Shown here: positions 37,169 to 45,405 of the stretch, in pieces | How the letters are laid out: each line of letters begins with the position of its first letter | How positions within the stretch are numbered: position 1 is the stretch's first letter | Assembly: GCF_013373795.3 (NCBI RefSeq) | Contig: NZ_CP088022.1 | Coordinates: forward strand, 8,315,501 to 8,379,500 | Origin: Bradyrhizobium quebecense | GTDB taxonomy: Bacteria > Pseudomonadota > Alphaproteobacteria > Rhizobiales > Xanthobacteraceae | Length of the DNA: 64,000 bases | Direction: 5' to 3' | Made by a program: the position numbers and the translations under genes | The notes under the pieces: model-generated | Databases searched by the model: none | What the model was told of the DNA's origin: nothing | What the model saw: the letters and a program-made list of their open reading frames with translations, nothing else

Positions 37169-37306
37169 AGCATTTTCTGACCTGGCGGAATCGGAAGGGA
37201 TTGAACTAAGCCGCTGCCGCGGCGTAGGGGGCAAGGTGGCATAGATCGCCTCCTGGCTGAGAGGATGTGGGTGTTGGAGCCCACCCCCTCAGACAGGAGT
37301 ATCGAG

Positions 37307-38167
37307 ATGGCCGATTTGAGCCCTCTTCGCCGCCGCATGATCGAAGACATGACCGTCCGCAATCTGTCGCCGGCGACGCAAAGATCCTACATCAGCGCGG
37401 TTTCGAAGTTCAGCCGCTATTTTGGCCGATCGCCTGACCGGTTAGAGCTGGAAGACGTCCGCGCCTTCCAGGTGCATTTGGTCTCGACCGGCATCTCATG
37501 GCCGGCGCTGAACCAGATCGTCTGTGCGCTACGGTTTTTCTACGGCGTCACGCTCGGCGAGGCGCTCATCCCAGAGCGCATTCCCTATGCGCGAGAACCG
37601 CGCAAGCTGCCGGTCGTTCTCAGCGCCGACGAAGTGGTTCAGTTTCTTGAAGCGGTATCGAGCCTGAAGAGCCGCGCCGCGCTCACCACCGCCTATGCGG
37701 CCGGGCTCAGGGCCTCGGAGGTTGCGGGACTGCGGATCGAAGACATCGACAGCGCCCGCGGCGTCATCCAGGTGCGCCACGGCAAGGGCGCGAAGGATCG
37801 CAACGTGATGCTGTCGCCCCAGCTGCTGGGCATCCTGCGCACCTACTGGCGGCTCGCCCGGCCGCGGCTTTATCTGTTCCCTGGTCGTGACGAAGATCAT
37901 CCGATCGATCAGACCGTGCTGCATGCCGCCTGCCGGTCGGCGGTGAAGGCTGCGGGCCTGACCAAGCGCGTCACGCTGCACACGCTGCGCCACAGCTTCG
38001 CGACACATCTTCTCGAGAACGGAACCGATATCCGGATCATCCAGGTCTTGCTCGGGCACAATAATTTGTCGTCGACAGCGCGCTACACGCAGGTCGCCAC
38101 CGATACGATCCGAGCGACGCAGAGCCCGCTCGATCGCCTGTCGCTGGAGGTGACGCCACCTGGATGA
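37307..38167 (+). CDS. Tyrosine recombinase associated with IS91-type transposase
   Basis: 286 residues. The N-terminal SAM-like core-binding domain ('MIEDMTVRNLSPATQRSYISAVSKFSRYFG') is followed by a catalytic domain with 'YAAGLRASEVAGL' (first Arg), 'GKGAKDRNVML', 'LHTLRHSFATHLLENG' (His-x-x-Arg), 'LLGHNNLSSTARYTQV' (His and nucleophile Tyr). ATG 37307 has AGGAG 7 bases upstream. Its stop overlaps the transposase ATG, so the two are translationally coupled. Confidence 0.93.
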   Translation: MADLSPLRRRMIEDMTVRNLSPATQRSYISAVSKFSRYFGRSPDRLELEDVRAFQVHLVSTGISWPALNQIVCALRFFYGVTLGEALIPERIPYAREPRKLPVVLSADEVVQFLEAVSSLKSRAALTTAYAAGLRASEVAGLRIEDIDSARGVIQVRHGKGAKDRNVMLSPQLLGILRTYWRLARPRLYLFPGRDEDHPIDQTVLHAACRSAVKAAGLTKRVTLHTLRHSFATHLLENGTDIRIIQVLLGHNNLSSTARYTQVATDTIRATQSPLDRLSLEVTPPG

Positions 38168-39414
38168 CCCGCAGCGGGATGCGGGTCATGACCCGCTCCG
38201 ACATCCGCTCCAACAGGCCCGCCATCGAGATTGCCGATATTCTGTGCCGGCATGGCGACGCCTATCGCCGTGTACATGCCGGTCATCTGGGGCGGGTCGA
38301 GCGGCGCGTGATGAGCGCGATCGTTGCGTGCCGGACCGAGGCGCTCGGCGGCCACATGCAGGCTTGCGACGACTGCGGCACGACACGCGTTGCCTATAAT
38401 TCCTGCCGCAATCGGCACTGTCCGAAGTGTCAGGGGAGAGCCCGAGCCGCGTGGCTCGCCGCGCGTCAAGCCGACCTGCTTCCGGTTCCCTATTTCCACG
38501 TCGTCTTTACACTTCCCGCACCGATCGCCGCGATCGCTTTCCAGAACAAGGCCGTCGTCTATGCCATCCTGTTCAAGGCTGCCGCCGAGGCGATGACGAC
38601 GCTCGCCGCCAATCCACGCCGGCTCGGCGGTGCGATCGGCGGCGTCGCCGTCCTCCACACCTGGGGACAGACGCTGATGCATCATCCCCACGTCCATTGC
38701 GTCGTTCCGGGTGGCGGCCTCTCGCCCGATGGCGCGCGCTGGACCGCTTGCCGACCGAACTTCTTCCTGGCCGTCAAACCGTTGTCCAGACTATTTCGCA
38801 CACTTTTTCTCAAACGTCTGTCGGCAGCCTTCAACTCCGGTGCCTTGCGTTTCTTCGGCGATCTCGGAGCTCTGGCCGAGCCGGCTGCCTTTGCGGCCCA
38901 CCTCGACGCCATGCGACGCATCAACTGGGTTGTTTACGCCAAGCGGCCCTTCGGCGGACCCGCACAGGTCCTGGCCTATCTCGGCCGCTACACCCATCGC
39001 GTCGCGATCGCCAACAGCCGGCTCGTCGCACTCGACGACGATCATGTCGCCTTCTCATGGAAGGACTATCGCCAAAACAGCGCGACAAAGATCATGAATC
39101 TCAAGCCCGATGAGTTCATTCGCCGTTTCCTGCTTCATACGCTGCCTGACGGCTTCCACCGCATCCGCCACTTCGGCTTCATGGCCAACCGCCATCGCGC
39201 TGCCAAGCTCGCCCTTTGCCGCGAACTTCTCGATCATGAGCGAACAGCCCCAAACGATGGCCAGCCGTCGCCTGTGGATTCGGAGGCTCAAACCCGGGCC
39301 GAGGTTCCTGCCTGTCCCGATTGTGGTGGCGTCATGCGCATCATTGAGCGCTTTCGACATAGCTTCAGACGCCCCAGCCCTCGAACATCACCGTTCCGAT
39401 GCGACACATCGTGA
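38164..39414 (+). CDS. IS91-family HUH transposase
   Basis: 416 residues. N-terminal zinc-binding Cys cluster ('CDDCGTTRVAYNSCRNRHCPKC'), HUH motif in 'TLMHHPHVHCVVPGGG', the helicase-free Y2-type Tyr region 'YLGRYTHRVAIANSRL', and a second Cys pair near the C-terminus ('CPDCGG'). It nicks and joins single-stranded DNA in rolling-circle transposition. Frame is intact. Confidence 0.93.
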   Translation: MTRSGMRVMTRSDIRSNRPAIEIADILCRHGDAYRRVHAGHLGRVERRVMSAIVACRTEALGGHMQACDDCGTTRVAYNSCRNRHCPKCQGRARAAWLAARQADLLPVPYFHVVFTLPAPIAAIAFQNKAVVYAILFKAAAEAMTTLAANPRRLGGAIGGVAVLHTWGQTLMHHPHVHCVVPGGGLSPDGARWTACRPNFFLAVKPLSRLFRTLFLKRLSAAFNSGALRFFGDLGALAEPAAFAAHLDAMRRINWVVYAKRPFGGPAQVLAYLGRYTHRVAIANSRLVALDDDHVAFSWKDYRQNSATKIMNLKPDEFIRRFLLHTLPDGFHRIRHFGFMANRHRAAKLALCRELLDHERTAPNDGQPSPVDSEAQTRAEVPACPDCGGVMRIIERFRHSFRRPSPRTSPFRCDTS

Positions 39415-39780
39415 GCCAAGTCATGTCGTGCACGACGATCATCATTCGTCATTTCGCTCCCAGCGTCTCGATCATCGCGGACGATGTCGAATCCGTGCTG
39501 TCACACTGCGCGACAACAACCGTCCGATGCAGCAAAAGGCCTATCGCGATCTCAGGCGAAGCGCGTCTGATCTCAACTCTTCCAGGATGCGCACTCCTGT
39601 GTCTCTGCCTCACGCGCCGAGCCAGCAGATCGGGCATGGCGATCTCGAACAATCCCCATAGCTGCAAAACCGCGAATAGCCTCCCGCGCCTTCGTTCAAT
39701 CCGGCTTCAATGAGGTCGCGTCATAAGCGCCTGCCGCGCCCTCGCGTGAGCGCGACCTCACAGAACCCTCCAGATTCCAT
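39415..39780. other. Region between IS91 transposase and IS5 element
   Basis: About 365 bases. It probably contains the terminal end of the IS91-type element. Small open frames here lack recognisable content. Confidence 0.5.
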
Positions 39781-40602
39781 CTGGAATTGGACTGTGATTC
39801 AAGCTTCTCAGCGGAAGGGAGGCTTGAATGGCAAAGCAGGTCTACTGGCTCAGCGATGCGGAATGGCGGCGGATTGAGCCGCTGTTGCCACGAGGGCGCA
39901 AGGGAGCGCATCGGGTCGATGATAGACGCGTGATCAGCGGCATTGTGCACATGCTGAAATCTGGTTCGCGCTGGCGCGATTGCCCGGAAGTCTACGGCCC
40001 CTACACGACGGTCTACAACCGCTTCAACCGCTGGAGCCGACAGGGGATTTGGACGGATATTTTTTACGCCCTGACCGGATCGACCGGCATGTACGGATCG
40101 ATGTCGGTGGATTCCAGTTACATCAAAGCACATCGCTCCGCGGCCGGCGCAAAAGGGGGGCCTTCAATAACGCGATCGGCCGCTCGCGCGGCGGGCAGAC
40201 CACCAAAATCCACGCGCTGACCGACGATATCGGCCGTCCGCTTGCCTTCCTGATCACCCCTGGCAACACCCACGACCTGGTCGGTGCACGCGGCTTGATC
40301 GGCATGGTTCGTACCCCGCGCCGTCTGCTGGCTGATCGAGCCTACGACGCCAGGAGCCTACGCAACGAACTAGCCGCACGCCGCATCAAGGCCGTGATCC
40401 CGCCAAATCCGACCCGCAAGCATCCGCATCTCTACGATAAGGTCGCCTACAAAGGCCGCAACGTCATCGAGCGGATGTTCTGCCGTCTCAAGGACTTCCG
40501 CCGGATCGCAACCAGATACGACAAGCGCGCAGACATCTTCCTGTCTGCAATCCTGCTGGCCGCCGCGATCACTTGGTGGATCAATTGAGTCCGGATCCTA
40601 GA
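39781..40602 (+). mobile_element. IS5-family (IS427-type) element
   Basis: Imperfect inverted ends: left 'GGAATTGGACTGTGATTC' (near 39783), right reverse-complement 'GGATCCGGACTCAATTGATC' (near 40601). It carries a two-frame transposase. Limits are approximate; no clear target duplication was found. Confidence 0.7.
39828..40588 (+). CDS. IS5 transposase, expressed through a -1 frameshift
   Basis: The first frame (39828-40220) encodes 'MAKQVYWLSDAEWRRIEPLL' to 'SVDSSYIKAHRSAAGAKGG' with the first catalytic Asp. The second (to 40588) continues 'AFNNAIGRSRGGQTTKIHAL', 'LLADRAYDARSLRNELAARR' (second Asp), 'NVIERMFCRLKDFRRIATRYD' (Glu). They join at AAAAGGGGGG (near 40150) by -1 slippage, a standard arrangement in this IS group, so this is likely a functional fused product and not a mutation. 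Confidence 0.85.
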
Positions 40603-40637
40603 TCGTTTTGACCGGGGGCTGCGATTGCGAAAGGCCG

Positions 40638-41300
40638 TCATCGAGGCGGCTGTATGTCCCTCGTTCCGCCCGCTGGGGCTTCCGGCGCTGCCCTGTTGGC
40701 TCCATCGTCGCCATTGCTCTTGTTGCGCGCGGTAAATGTCCCGTAGTTCGCAACGGGACCGGCGGCACGATCGCCATTGCTTGGCATAACCGATCGATTG
40801 TCCAGCAAATCGAGCGGATCGTTGACCATGGCTGCCAGATTGCTTCTGGTCGAGCAGCCGAGCGTCGGGTCAAACGAATTATCGTCAACTGCAGGCCCGA
40901 CGATGGAAAGCGACGGACAGACAGGAGGATGGACTTGATAGGTGATTGCCTCGATCCTCACCCCGAAACGGGCAGGCAGATCGAGCGGGGAGGCCGACAG
41001 GCGGATGTTGTAAGGGGCAACGCCCATGGCACGGGCCTCGTGCGTCACCTGGGCGATGAGACGGGGCGAGCCGGTGACCTCGATATGAAGTGCATCCCGC
41101 CGGCCGCCACTCGCAGCTGCAATGAAACTGTGCAGCCGGCGCCTTTCGGAGCCGCGAAGGCTCTGCAGGACCAACACGCTGTTCTTCTGCTCCACCTCAA
41201 TCGCTTGTTGAGCCGATCCAGAATGGGTCGAAGCATTGTTTGCGCATCCGCCTAATGCTGCCGCAACAGCGATCAAATGGCACAAATGTCGTAGGGGCAT
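40638..41300 (-). CDS. Lipoprotein of the type III secretion operon (y4xK/CpaD-like)
   Basis: 220 residues from ATG 41300 (GAGGATC upstream). Lipoprotein signal 'LCHLIAVAAALGGCANN' with the lipid-modified Cys. 'LHSFIAAASGGRRDALHIEV' and 'LGCSTRSNLAAMVNDPLDLL' resemble CpaD pilus lipoproteins. Located 10 bases after the RhcC2-type secretin gene, matching the ttsI-rhcC2-y4xK order known from rhizobial type III secretion loci. Probably an outer-membrane assembly partner of the secretin. The C-terminal tail is long and low-complexity. Confidence 0.78.
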   Translation of the reverse strand: MPLRHLCHLIAVAAALGGCANNASTHSGSAQQAIEVEQKNSVLVLQSLRGSERRRLHSFIAAASGGRRDALHIEVTGSPRLIAQVTHEARAMGVAPYNIRLSASPLDLPARFGVRIEAITYQVHPPVCPSLSIVGPAVDDNSFDPTLGCSTRSNLAAMVNDPLDLLDNRSVMPSNGDRAAGPVANYGTFTARNKSNGDDGANRAAPEAPAGGTRDIQPPR

Positions 41301-41310
41301 TTGACGATCC

Positions 41311-42765
41311 TCACTCGATGATAAAGCCGGCACTGCCAGTCAACCCTGGTGCGCTCGTGCGGGGCCCATCGCGATCTCGGGACGGCCGTGCCAGCGTGTT
41401 CGTCAGAACGCGGCCCGCATCTGAGGGCGGCGCGATGCGATCGTTCGGCGCACTCATCCGAGTCGGGTTCGATCCCGGCCGAACGATGTAGGGTGTGACG
41501 ACAATGACGAGCTCGGTTTCGCGCTTTTGAAACGATGAGGAGCGAAAAAGCGCGCCAAGAATCGGCACGTCGCCGAGCCAAGGAAACTCGCCGATGTCAG
41601 TGTTGAAGTTGCGCCGGATGAGCCCCCCGATTGCAAAGCTCTGACCGCTGGCGAGCTCGACAACGGTGCTGGCACGCCGCGTCGAGAGGGCGGGCACGGC
41701 CATGCCATTGATTTTGACTTCACCTTCTGTGGACAATTCACTGACTTCGGGCTTCACGCGCACGTTGATCTGGTTGTTGCTGAGGACCGTGGGGACAAAC
41801 TCCAGGCTCACGCCGAACTGGCGGAATTGGACCGAAACCTGCCGGTTATCCTGCATGACCGGAATGGGAAATTCGCCGCCGGCCAGGAAGCTCGCAGCTT
41901 CCCCGGACATCGCCGTCAAGTTGGGCTCAGCCAGGATTGAAGCGAGGTGCTCGCTGGCGAGCGCGTCGAGAACAGCGCTCAGGTTGATACTGCCGGCGCT
42001 AAATCCGATACCGACCGTGCCGCCGCCGCCCGCAGCGCCGGAACCTGCACTTTTTCCGGTGACAATGAAGGCGCCATTTTGGCCCGAGGCGGAGAGGTTG
42101 ATATTGAGATCCTTGACGGCGCTGCGGGAGACTTCCGCCACGCGGACGCTGAGATTCACCTGCAAAGAGCCGGCGACCTGGATCTTGTTAACGACCAGCG
42201 CACCCGCACCGAGAAACTGCTCGGTCACCTTCTTGGCGGTCTCGACGACGTCTGCATTGGGCGCGGTCCCGCCAAGGATCGCTCCGCGCGGGGTATAGCT
42301 GACCTGAATCGGATAGTCGCCGACCTCGGCTCTCAGCGTGGCACGCAGATCCTCAATCGGCTGCGTGACCACAACACGCATCTCGGCGAGGGCCTCGCCG
42401 GCGTCGTTCAAGGCAAACAGGCTGGTCCGCCCAGGCTTTTTACCAAACACGAAGATCGTCGTGTTTGAGGGGGCCTGGTAATCGGCGATCGCCGGATCTG
42501 CAACAAAGATGCTGGCCGCAGGAGCGGTCAGATGAACTGTCTTGCCCTGTGAGGAGGACAGGTTGAGGGTGCCGGTCGCGCTGCCAGGCGCAGCTCGCGG
42601 CGGTTCTCCTTTGCCGTCCCGCTTTGTCTGAGCCGCGGCAGCAAATGGAAATAGCACTGCGAGCGCGCAGAGGGCGTAGCAGAGAAGCGGCAGACCGGCA
42701 AAGAGCGGCGCCGTGGAAACCATCGGCGACTTGTCAGCGCCGGCAGCATTGTTAATGACCTTCAA
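41311..42765 (-). CDS. rhcC2: Type III secretion secretin RhcC2 (CpaC/GspD-like)
   Basis: 484 residues from TTG 42765 (an in-frame ATG at 42723 is an alternative). Hydrophobic signal region 'LPLLCYALCALAVLFPFAAAA', N-terminal BON/N-domain-like part ('KTVHLTAPAASIFVADPAIADYQ'), then the secretin core: 'LASILAEPNLTAMSGEAASFLAGGEFPIPV', 'GVSLEFVPTVLSNNQINVRVKPEVSEL', 'ELVIVVTPYIV'. It forms the outer-membrane ring. In rhizobia the T3SS secretin is split into RhcC1 and RhcC2; no rhcC1 is in this window. Ends in 'TGSAGFIIE'. A tight-adherence pilus secretin (CpaC) is the main alternative; the adjoining ttsI favours RhcC2. Confidence 0.82.
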   Translation of the reverse strand: MKVINNAAGADKSPMVSTAPLFAGLPLLCYALCALAVLFPFAAAAQTKRDGKGEPPRAAPGSATGTLNLSSSQGKTVHLTAPAASIFVADPAIADYQAPSNTTIFVFGKKPGRTSLFALNDAGEALAEMRVVVTQPIEDLRATLRAEVGDYPIQVSYTPRGAILGGTAPNADVVETAKKVTEQFLGAGALVVNKIQVAGSLQVNLSVRVAEVSRSAVKDLNINLSASGQNGAFIVTGKSAGSGAAGGGGTVGIGFSAGSINLSAVLDALASEHLASILAEPNLTAMSGEAASFLAGGEFPIPVMQDNRQVSVQFRQFGVSLEFVPTVLSNNQINVRVKPEVSELSTEGEVKINGMAVPALSTRRASTVVELASGQSFAIGGLIRRNFNTDIGEFPWLGDVPILGALFRSSSFQKRETELVIVVTPYIVRPGSNPTRMSAPNDRIAPPSDAGRVLTNTLARPSRDRDGPRTSAPGLTGSAGFIIE

Positions 42766-42791
42766 GGGATTGTGCTTTCAAGTTCGATCGA

Positions 42792-43481
42792 TTAGGCGGC
42801 CGATGCCGCACTAACGAGCTCAAGGGTGTAACCAACGCCGCGCGCGGTCTTGATTCTTAAGGTTGCACCCGCCTGGCTCAAATGCGCGCGCAAGCGATAG
42901 ATCCCAACTTCCAGCGCGTTGGTGGAGACCTCGTCGTCGAAGGCATACAGGCTATCCTCCAGTGACGACCGAGGCACGGTGCGGCCGGCGCGGCTCAGCA
43001 GATGCTCAAGAATGCACACTTCCCGGCGCGCAATCCTCAGTACTCGGCCGCTGACGGAGACTTGTCTTCCGATCGGGTCGAAATGCAGGTTGCCGAATGT
43101 CACGACCGGCGCCGTCATCTGCGTTGACCGTCGCAGTATAGCGCGCATGCGAGCGATGAGTTCGTCGATTGAGACGGGCTTGGCCAGGAAATCATCCGCA
43201 CCCGCATTAAAGATCGCGATCCGCCGGGCGAGATCGTTCAAGTTGCTCATCATCATCGTAGGCATTGAACATCCGTCGCGCCGCAATTGCTTCAGCCAGT
43301 TCAAGCCGTCTCCATCCGGTAAAGCCGATTCGAGCAAGAGAATGTGGTAGCTGGCGCAATCCAGCGCTGCCGCCGCTTCATCCAGGGTGCGTGTCACGTC
43401 AACCGCGAACCCGCAACCGAGGAGCGCTTCCTTCACAGCGCGGGCAAAGTCCGCGTGATGATCAACCAAGAGAATTCGCAT
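42792..43481 (-). CDS. ttsI: TtsI-type transcriptional activator of type III secretion
   Basis: 229 residues, OmpR-like: receiver ('MRILLVDHHADFARAVKEAL', 'DDFLAKPVSIDELIARMRAIL' with the Lys) plus winged-helix domain ('RREVCILEHLLSRAGRTVPRSSLE', 'TNALEVGIYRLRAHL', 'IKTARGVGYTLE'). The phospho-acceptor Asp is replaced by Glu ('HILLLESALPDGDG'), a substitution reported for TtsI, thought to lock it active. TtsI is made under NodD/flavonoid control and activates tts-box promoters. Gap to rhcC2 is 26 bases. A nod box lies at 44981-45030. Confidence 0.85.
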   Translation of the reverse strand: MRILLVDHHADFARAVKEALLGCGFAVDVTRTLDEAAAALDCASYHILLLESALPDGDGLNWLKQLRRDGCSMPTMMMSNLNDLARRIAIFNAGADDFLAKPVSIDELIARMRAILRRSTQMTAPVVTFGNLHFDPIGRQVSVSGRVLRIARREVCILEHLLSRAGRTVPRSSLEDSLYAFDDEVSTNALEVGIYRLRAHLSQAGATLRIKTARGVGYTLELVSAASAA

Positions 43482-43521
43482 GTCATCGCCTCTCGTTCAT
43501 CAACGCCGAGACCTGCGTACG

Positions 43522-43854
43522 TTACGGGTGACCAAGAGCGTCGGCCCAACTCACAGAGGCGCACTTTGAAAAAGCCCGAAAGCGACGAAGCAGATCGTGG
43601 TGGCGCGCCAGCAAGTCGAGCCATTCACTTGTCACCGAACACAAAAAAGCGGCGGTCTGCCATGGACTGGGAAGATCTCCGAAATCATTCACGAGGCCCA
43701 AAATAGAAGCAGCAGGCGGATGCCTAGGTGCGCTGATCGCGGCCAGGCGTGCACGCGCTGGGCCGCCTCGTTCGATATCGTTAGCGCCAGACGGCGCGAT
43801 CGATACGCAAGCGCAGGAGACAGCTGGATCTGAACCGTCTAGCAAAATCGACAT
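43522..43854 (-). CDS. Hypothetical protein upstream of ttsI
   Basis: 110 residues, start ATG 43854 with GGAG 8 bases upstream. The C-terminal half ('FLCSVTSEWLDLLARHHDLLRRFRAF') is helical; I recognise no family. It lies between the nod box and ttsI in the same direction, so it could be part of the NodD-controlled transcript, or it may be only leader sequence. Confidence 0.4.
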   Translation of the reverse strand: MSILLDGSDPAVSCACVSIAPSGANDIERGGPARARLAAISAPRHPPAASILGLVNDFGDLPSPWQTAAFLCSVTSEWLDLLARHHDLLRRFRAFSKCASVSWADALGHP

Positions 43855-44980
43855 TTGGAAACTCCGCCACCTTGCTCAAGTCCCGCGGTCGGCACTGCTA
43901 TGCTTGCGCCTATGGCGTCGCCAGGTCATGACAAAGCACGCTTTTCCGCTTGAAGAAGTTTACGCCCCGCAACCGACCGATGCTTCAGAAGCCGCGGCGC
44001 GTAACGATGCGATCGATGCTCCTACCGGCTAGCGACAGAGCCGTTCGGTAGCCGGTGATAGACATGCAGGACGCCAGCGATCCCGACTTTGAATCGCGTC
44101 CGATGTCCCGGACGCGGCATCCCCTCGACAGCAGTGCACGAGGCCGAAAAGGCGCGGCACGCGCAACGAGGCATCATCGGATTGAAGTCGTTGCGCCAGC
44201 TGTCTCTCATCGCTTGGGATGAACGACGGCTGAATGACCGATGCTCGACCTTAAAGTGCCTTTGTGTCGGCACGGAGCGAGATAAGCGGGGGCCGCATTC
44301 TACGCGCCTGCTACAGTCTGCTCCGGCTAAGGCTGTGCTGATTCGTCCGTCCTGCAGGTAGGCGGCGTTGAAAAGTCGCCTTCGAAAGGAGTGGTCGACC
44401 CGCGTGACGGGGCGGAGTGGGGCTGCATTAAGCTTTAAAGATGTTCGCAATTCTTGCTACCTATCAGGAAGTGTTCGCCCGAGTGGGGTTCTTTGTGGTG
44501 AGGCTGTCGGAAATCCTACAATCTCACGTACGGTGCGATTCAAGTGTCTTTAACGTTTGGTTTAGCGGAGTCCCGTCAAATGTGCGGGCGCCCTGGAGCG
44601 GCGTCGACACAGACGCGGCCATCTACATGCGAATCATGGTCGCTCTCACCTTCTTCAAGGTCGTATGCATTACCTTATGATGTCCAGCGTGAGCCGTAGC
44701 CGATGGCAGTGTGTTATGAGGCAGTCGTTCTCACTACGCGTCACCGCTGTCCACAGCGTCTGACCGGGCGGCTGGCTGATCGCCTCAGATGTGGCAATCA
44801 GCCAGACAAACTATGGCTAGTCGTGGGATGCTTGTACCTGCCGCGTCATTTACATGCTGGATGCAAACGCGCGATTGCCCAAGTCGAGTTGACCGGCAGG
44901 GGACTGAGAAGGATTGTCACACTACATTGTAGAATGCGGCCTCCCAAGATTGCTCCGCCGACTATGGGGTCTTCGCGTAA
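43855..44980. other. Long leader/intergenic stretch, no convincing gene
   Basis: About 1.1 kb between the nod box and the hypothetical gene. Open frames on both strands give Arg/Ser-rich, unrecognisable products. Near 44500-44540 the sequence 'CTCACGTACGGTGCGATTC' resembles the 3' half of group II intron domain V, but no intron protein or full fold was identified. Confidence 0.45.
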
Positions 44981-45030
44981 GATCGGCAAAATCGATTGTT
45001 TCGATGGAACGCATTCAGGAGACGAATGGA
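44981..45030 (-). promoter_or_regulatory. nod box (NodD binding site)
   Basis: Read on the minus strand, the segment ends 'CATCGAAACAATCGATTTTG' then 'CCGATC', against the consensus ATCNAAACAATCGATTTTACCAATC. It contains an exact ATC-N9-GAT and is preceded by 'ATTCGTCTCCTGAATG', which fits the upstream half. It points leftward to ttsI, which in rhizobia is flavonoid-inducible through NodD. The distance (1.5 kb) is long. Confidence 0.8.
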
Positions 45031-45176
45031 CTCTGTCGCGATGCACCGCATGCCGCGGTTGATGCCGCTTTACTGCGCTTGGTGGTGCGATCGGTCTGAC
45101 CGTCCCTTGATCGAACGCGCGTCCAGAATCAGGCTGAGACGGCCGTGAACAGAAGCCGGGCTTTCAGCGCTTCACG

Positions 45177-45371
45177 TCACCGGGCTCGATGACGAATGTG
45201 ACCGCTAGCCATCGGATCGATGCGGGGATGCCAGATGCGCTTGGGGCGCCGCGCCAAGAACGCGTTAAAGAGCCATTCGGGCGGCTCCAGATGCCTGACC
45301 CGTTCGCAGGGCCCGTTCGAAGGCCGCATGCGGAGGCTGCTCGATACGTTGTTTGTAAAGCCTGCGCTCAT
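45177..45371 (-). CDS. Small hypothetical protein
   Basis: 64 residues ('MSAGFTNNVSSSLRMRPSNG', 'HLEPPEWLFNAFLARRPKRI'). ATG 45371 is preceded by a strong GGAGGA at 6 bases spacing, the main reason for calling it. No family recognised. It lies just downstream (same strand) of the candidate effector gene and could be cotranscribed with it. Confidence 0.5.
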   Translation of the reverse strand: MSAGFTNNVSSSLRMRPSNGPCERVRHLEPPEWLFNAFLARRPKRIWHPRIDPMASGHIRHRAR

Positions 45372-45405
45372 GGCACATCCTCCGTTTCTTCCCTGGGGGA
45401 CGTGC

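Larger units (their letters stand above)
37169..39414 (+). mobile_element. IS91-type element with accessory tyrosine recombinase (ends uncertain)
   Basis: Contains a tyrosine recombinase gene overlapping by 4 bases an IS91-family HUH transposase gene. The left limit is taken where IS630 identity ends. The right end is somewhere between 39415 and about 39780 and cannot be fixed without terminal-sequence comparison. Confidence 0.7.

Noticed and set aside
37307..38167. Integrase of the symbiosis island (ICE-type) with a tRNA attachment site
   Set aside because: The recombinase overlaps an IS91-type transposase gene and no tRNA gene or attachment repeat is seen nearby, so it belongs to the IS.
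39828..40588. IS5 transposase as a frameshift-mutated pseudogene
   Set aside because: The break is at AAAAGGGGGG, the usual programmed -1 site in this IS group, and both parts are otherwise intact.
44022..44450. 142-codon leftward frame between nod box and ttsI
   Set aside because: Composition and lack of a ribosome site argue against a gene; could be a degraded remnant but this cannot be shown.
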